From Armatimonadota bacterium (GTDB lineage Bacteria > Armatimonadota > Fimbriimonadia > Fimbriimonadales > ATM1), in assembly GCA_013816225.1 (NCBI GenBank), contig JACDEQ010000122.1:1-6546 (forward strand): a stretch of 6,546 bases of DNA, in the 5' to 3' direction. Both the position numbers and the translations under genes were made by a program. The notes beneath the pieces were generated by a model. That model was given only the letters and a program-made list of their open reading frames with translations. It did not search any database and was not told the DNA's origin. Shown here in pieces: positions 5,251 through 6,546 of the stretch (positions are counted from its first letter, which is position 1; every line of letters starts with the position of its first letter).

Positions 5251-6546
5251 TCACACGCCTGCAGCGACCTCTTGGTCTACGCGTTGTGACGGAATTAACA
5301 CCTTGAAGGTTGCTCCGGTTCCGAGTTTCGACTCGATGTCCATTCTTCCGCCCAATGCCGAGGCGAGTTCCAGCACGATCTTCGTTCCCCATCCCGAGCC
5401 TGCGCTCGACGACCACTGTGACGTCGCGTTTCCGGAAAGAATTCGCCTAATAACGTGCTCGGGCATCCCCGGTCCTGAATCCTGCACCTCGATTATGAAC
5501 TGGCCAGGGTCGCGCTTGCACCGTATCCAAACCTCGCCTGTCGGCTCGTTGTCGTCGTCAAGTGCTTCATTCCGATTCGATTCGCAGACGGCTTTGATCG
5601 CGTTGCCCACCAAGTTCTGGACGATTCGAAACACAAACTGGCTGTCGAAGAGGGCATGAGACTGGTCCTCGGTGATCTCGTAAAGCAGTTTTACGCCGTT
5701 TCGCCGAGCCTCGGGCTCGAGGTAAGCCGCAGCGTCGGCAACGGCTTTGGGTAGGATGCCCGGATTCAACATCGGTCGTACCGATTTCCCCGCGGAAATG
5801 TCCGAAATGAGCCGGCTGTAGCCGACAATCCTGTCGATGGTATTGCCCATTTCTTCAAGAGCCTCCCGGAGACCGCTGGTTCGAACGTTTGTCTCTCCGT
5901 CCTTTCCTACATACCCCTCTATGCCCTCAAGCAATGGGTCGATATACATCAGGTTCGAATAGAGAGCCGCTGCCAGGTTGCCGATGTCGTGCGAAACCTT
6001 TCCCATGCCCATGAGGCTAGCGGCTCGATTCGCTTGCTCCATTAGGCTAGAATTGATGTAGGCCATGGCGCTTACCGCGCATACCGTCTCGATAACCTTG
6101 AGGTCTTGGTCATCGAATTCGCCTACACGCTTGTTGATGAGCTGGACAACGCCGATCGGCACGAGCCCAGGAACTCCCAGCGGGGCAGAGAGCATGTTTC
6201 GGATCGGAATGTCGGTCGCCATTTCGAAATCGGTTCGATCCGCGTTCGGCGCCATGGGGCTATCGCTGTTGGTAATCGTAGGATCGCCGCTATGGAAGGC
6301 ATGCCCGGCGGCGCCGAAATCGTCGGGAATGTCCTTGGCCGGAAGCTTCTCGCGCACTTCCTCCGGAAGCACATGCCGAAACTCCAAGCAGTGGCGGTCG
6401 GGATCATGGATATAAATCGTTCCGGCATCGGCTCCTGCTGCGTCGACACACAACAGCAGGACCTCCCGCAACGTTTCCTCGACGCTCGTCGTTGAAGATA
6501 GCTTTTGGGTCGCCATGTGAACGGCCGAAATGAGCCGAGGTTCCCG
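5251..6546 (-). CDS. Soluble GAF-domain sensor histidine kinase (5' end open at window edge)
   Basis: Residues are numbered from ATG 6516, but the frame is open for ten further codons to the edge (REPRLISAVH) and those residues fit the first helix of a GAF domain. No Shine-Dalgarno precedes the ATG, so the real start is probably outside. GAF domain about 1-160: GADAGTIYIHD, FGAAGHAFHSGDP (68-80), RNMLSAPLG (106-114), IGVVQLINK (121-129), FDDQDLKVIE. A phosphoacceptor helix follows with KVSHDIGNLAAAL (173-185), candidate His176. The HATPase domain shows NLVGNAIKAV (301-310), VQDSGPGMP (344-352), GSGWGTKIV (373-381) and a final GTGATFKVLIP. There is no TM segment, so it senses an intracellular ligand or cyclic nucleotide-like signal through GAF. 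It would autophosphorylate and pass phosphate to a response regulator not present here. It leads the probable operon with the LCP and pilin-like genes. Confidence 0.9.
   Translation of the reverse strand, partial: REPRLISAVHMATQKLSSTTSVEETLREVLLLCVDAAGADAGTIYIHDPDRHCLEFRHVLPEEVREKLPAKDIPDDFGAAGHAFHSGDPTITNSDSPMAPNADRTDFEMATDIPIRNMLSAPLGVPGLVPIGVVQLINKRVGEFDDQDLKVIETVCAVSAMAYINSSLMEQANRAASLMGMGKVSHDIGNLAAALYSNLMYIDPLLEGIEGYVGKDGETNVRTSGLREALEEMGNTIDRIVGYSRLISDISAGKSVRPMLNPGILPKAVADAAAYLEPEARRNGVKLLYEITEDQSHALFDSQFVFRIVQNLVGNAIKAVCESNRNEALDDDNEPTGEVWIRCKRDPGQFIIEVQDSGPGMPEHVIRRILSGNATSQWSSSAGSGWGTKIVLELASALGGRMDIESKLGTGATFKVLIPSQRVDQEVAAGV

Noticed and set aside
1..6546. Search for a defence system, CRISPR array, transposase, tRNA or rRNA
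   Set aside because: No direct repeats in array form, no transposase or nuclease module other than RecJ, and no tRNA/rRNA-like stretch seen on either strand.

Overview
The window holds six protein-coding genes and one apparent gene remnant, packed almost without gaps. Base composition is moderately GC-rich, starts are mixed ATG/GTG/TTG, and Shine-Dalgarno sequences are mostly absent; the only good one precedes the LCP gene. The combination of a RecJ, a YaaA-type S4 protein, a soluble GAF histidine kinase, an LCP-family protein and a protein resembling the DUF1559/H-X9-DG pilin-like families suggests a bacterium from a lineage such as Armatimonadota (Fimbriimonadia-like). That placement is inference from family content only and is weak; no marker gene is present.

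Left part (2-2765). A trypsin-fold plus PDZ protein of the HtrA/DegP type enters from the left edge on the + strand. Its catalytic His and Ser positions look substituted, so it is probably a pseudoprotease. It converges on a complete recJ (single-strand 5'-3' exonuclease) on the - strand, and the two coding ends overlap by 14 bases.

Middle (2733-3498). recJ is divergent from a small S4 RNA-binding protein gene (YaaA-like). The spacer carries a good extended -10 element (TGaTATAAT) directed towards the S4 gene. The S4 gene in turn converges on a small membrane/coiled-coil protein gene, with a 32-base antisense overlap of coding ends. Beyond that lies a stretch without an intact gene. On its - strand I read about 40 codons matching the C-terminal end of a class I cytochrome c, without a haem-binding motif. 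This is interpreted as a 5'-truncated remnant. A 14-base perfect palindrome sits on its stop codon.

Right part (3483-6546). Three - strand genes form a likely operon, transcribed right to left: a soluble GAF-domain histidine kinase (open at the right edge), a 17-base gap, a LytR-CpsA-Psr (LCP) cell-envelope protein with a TTG start and a clear ribosome binding site, then a GTGA stop/start overlap into a membrane-anchored pilin-like protein. The set reads as signal sensing coupled to cell-surface assembly, but no partner or substrate can be named from the sequence.

I see no defence system, CRISPR array, insertion sequence, tRNA or rRNA. The most unusual items are the pseudoprotease, the cytochrome c remnant, and the kinase-LCP-pilin-like operon whose last member lacks a prepilin leader.
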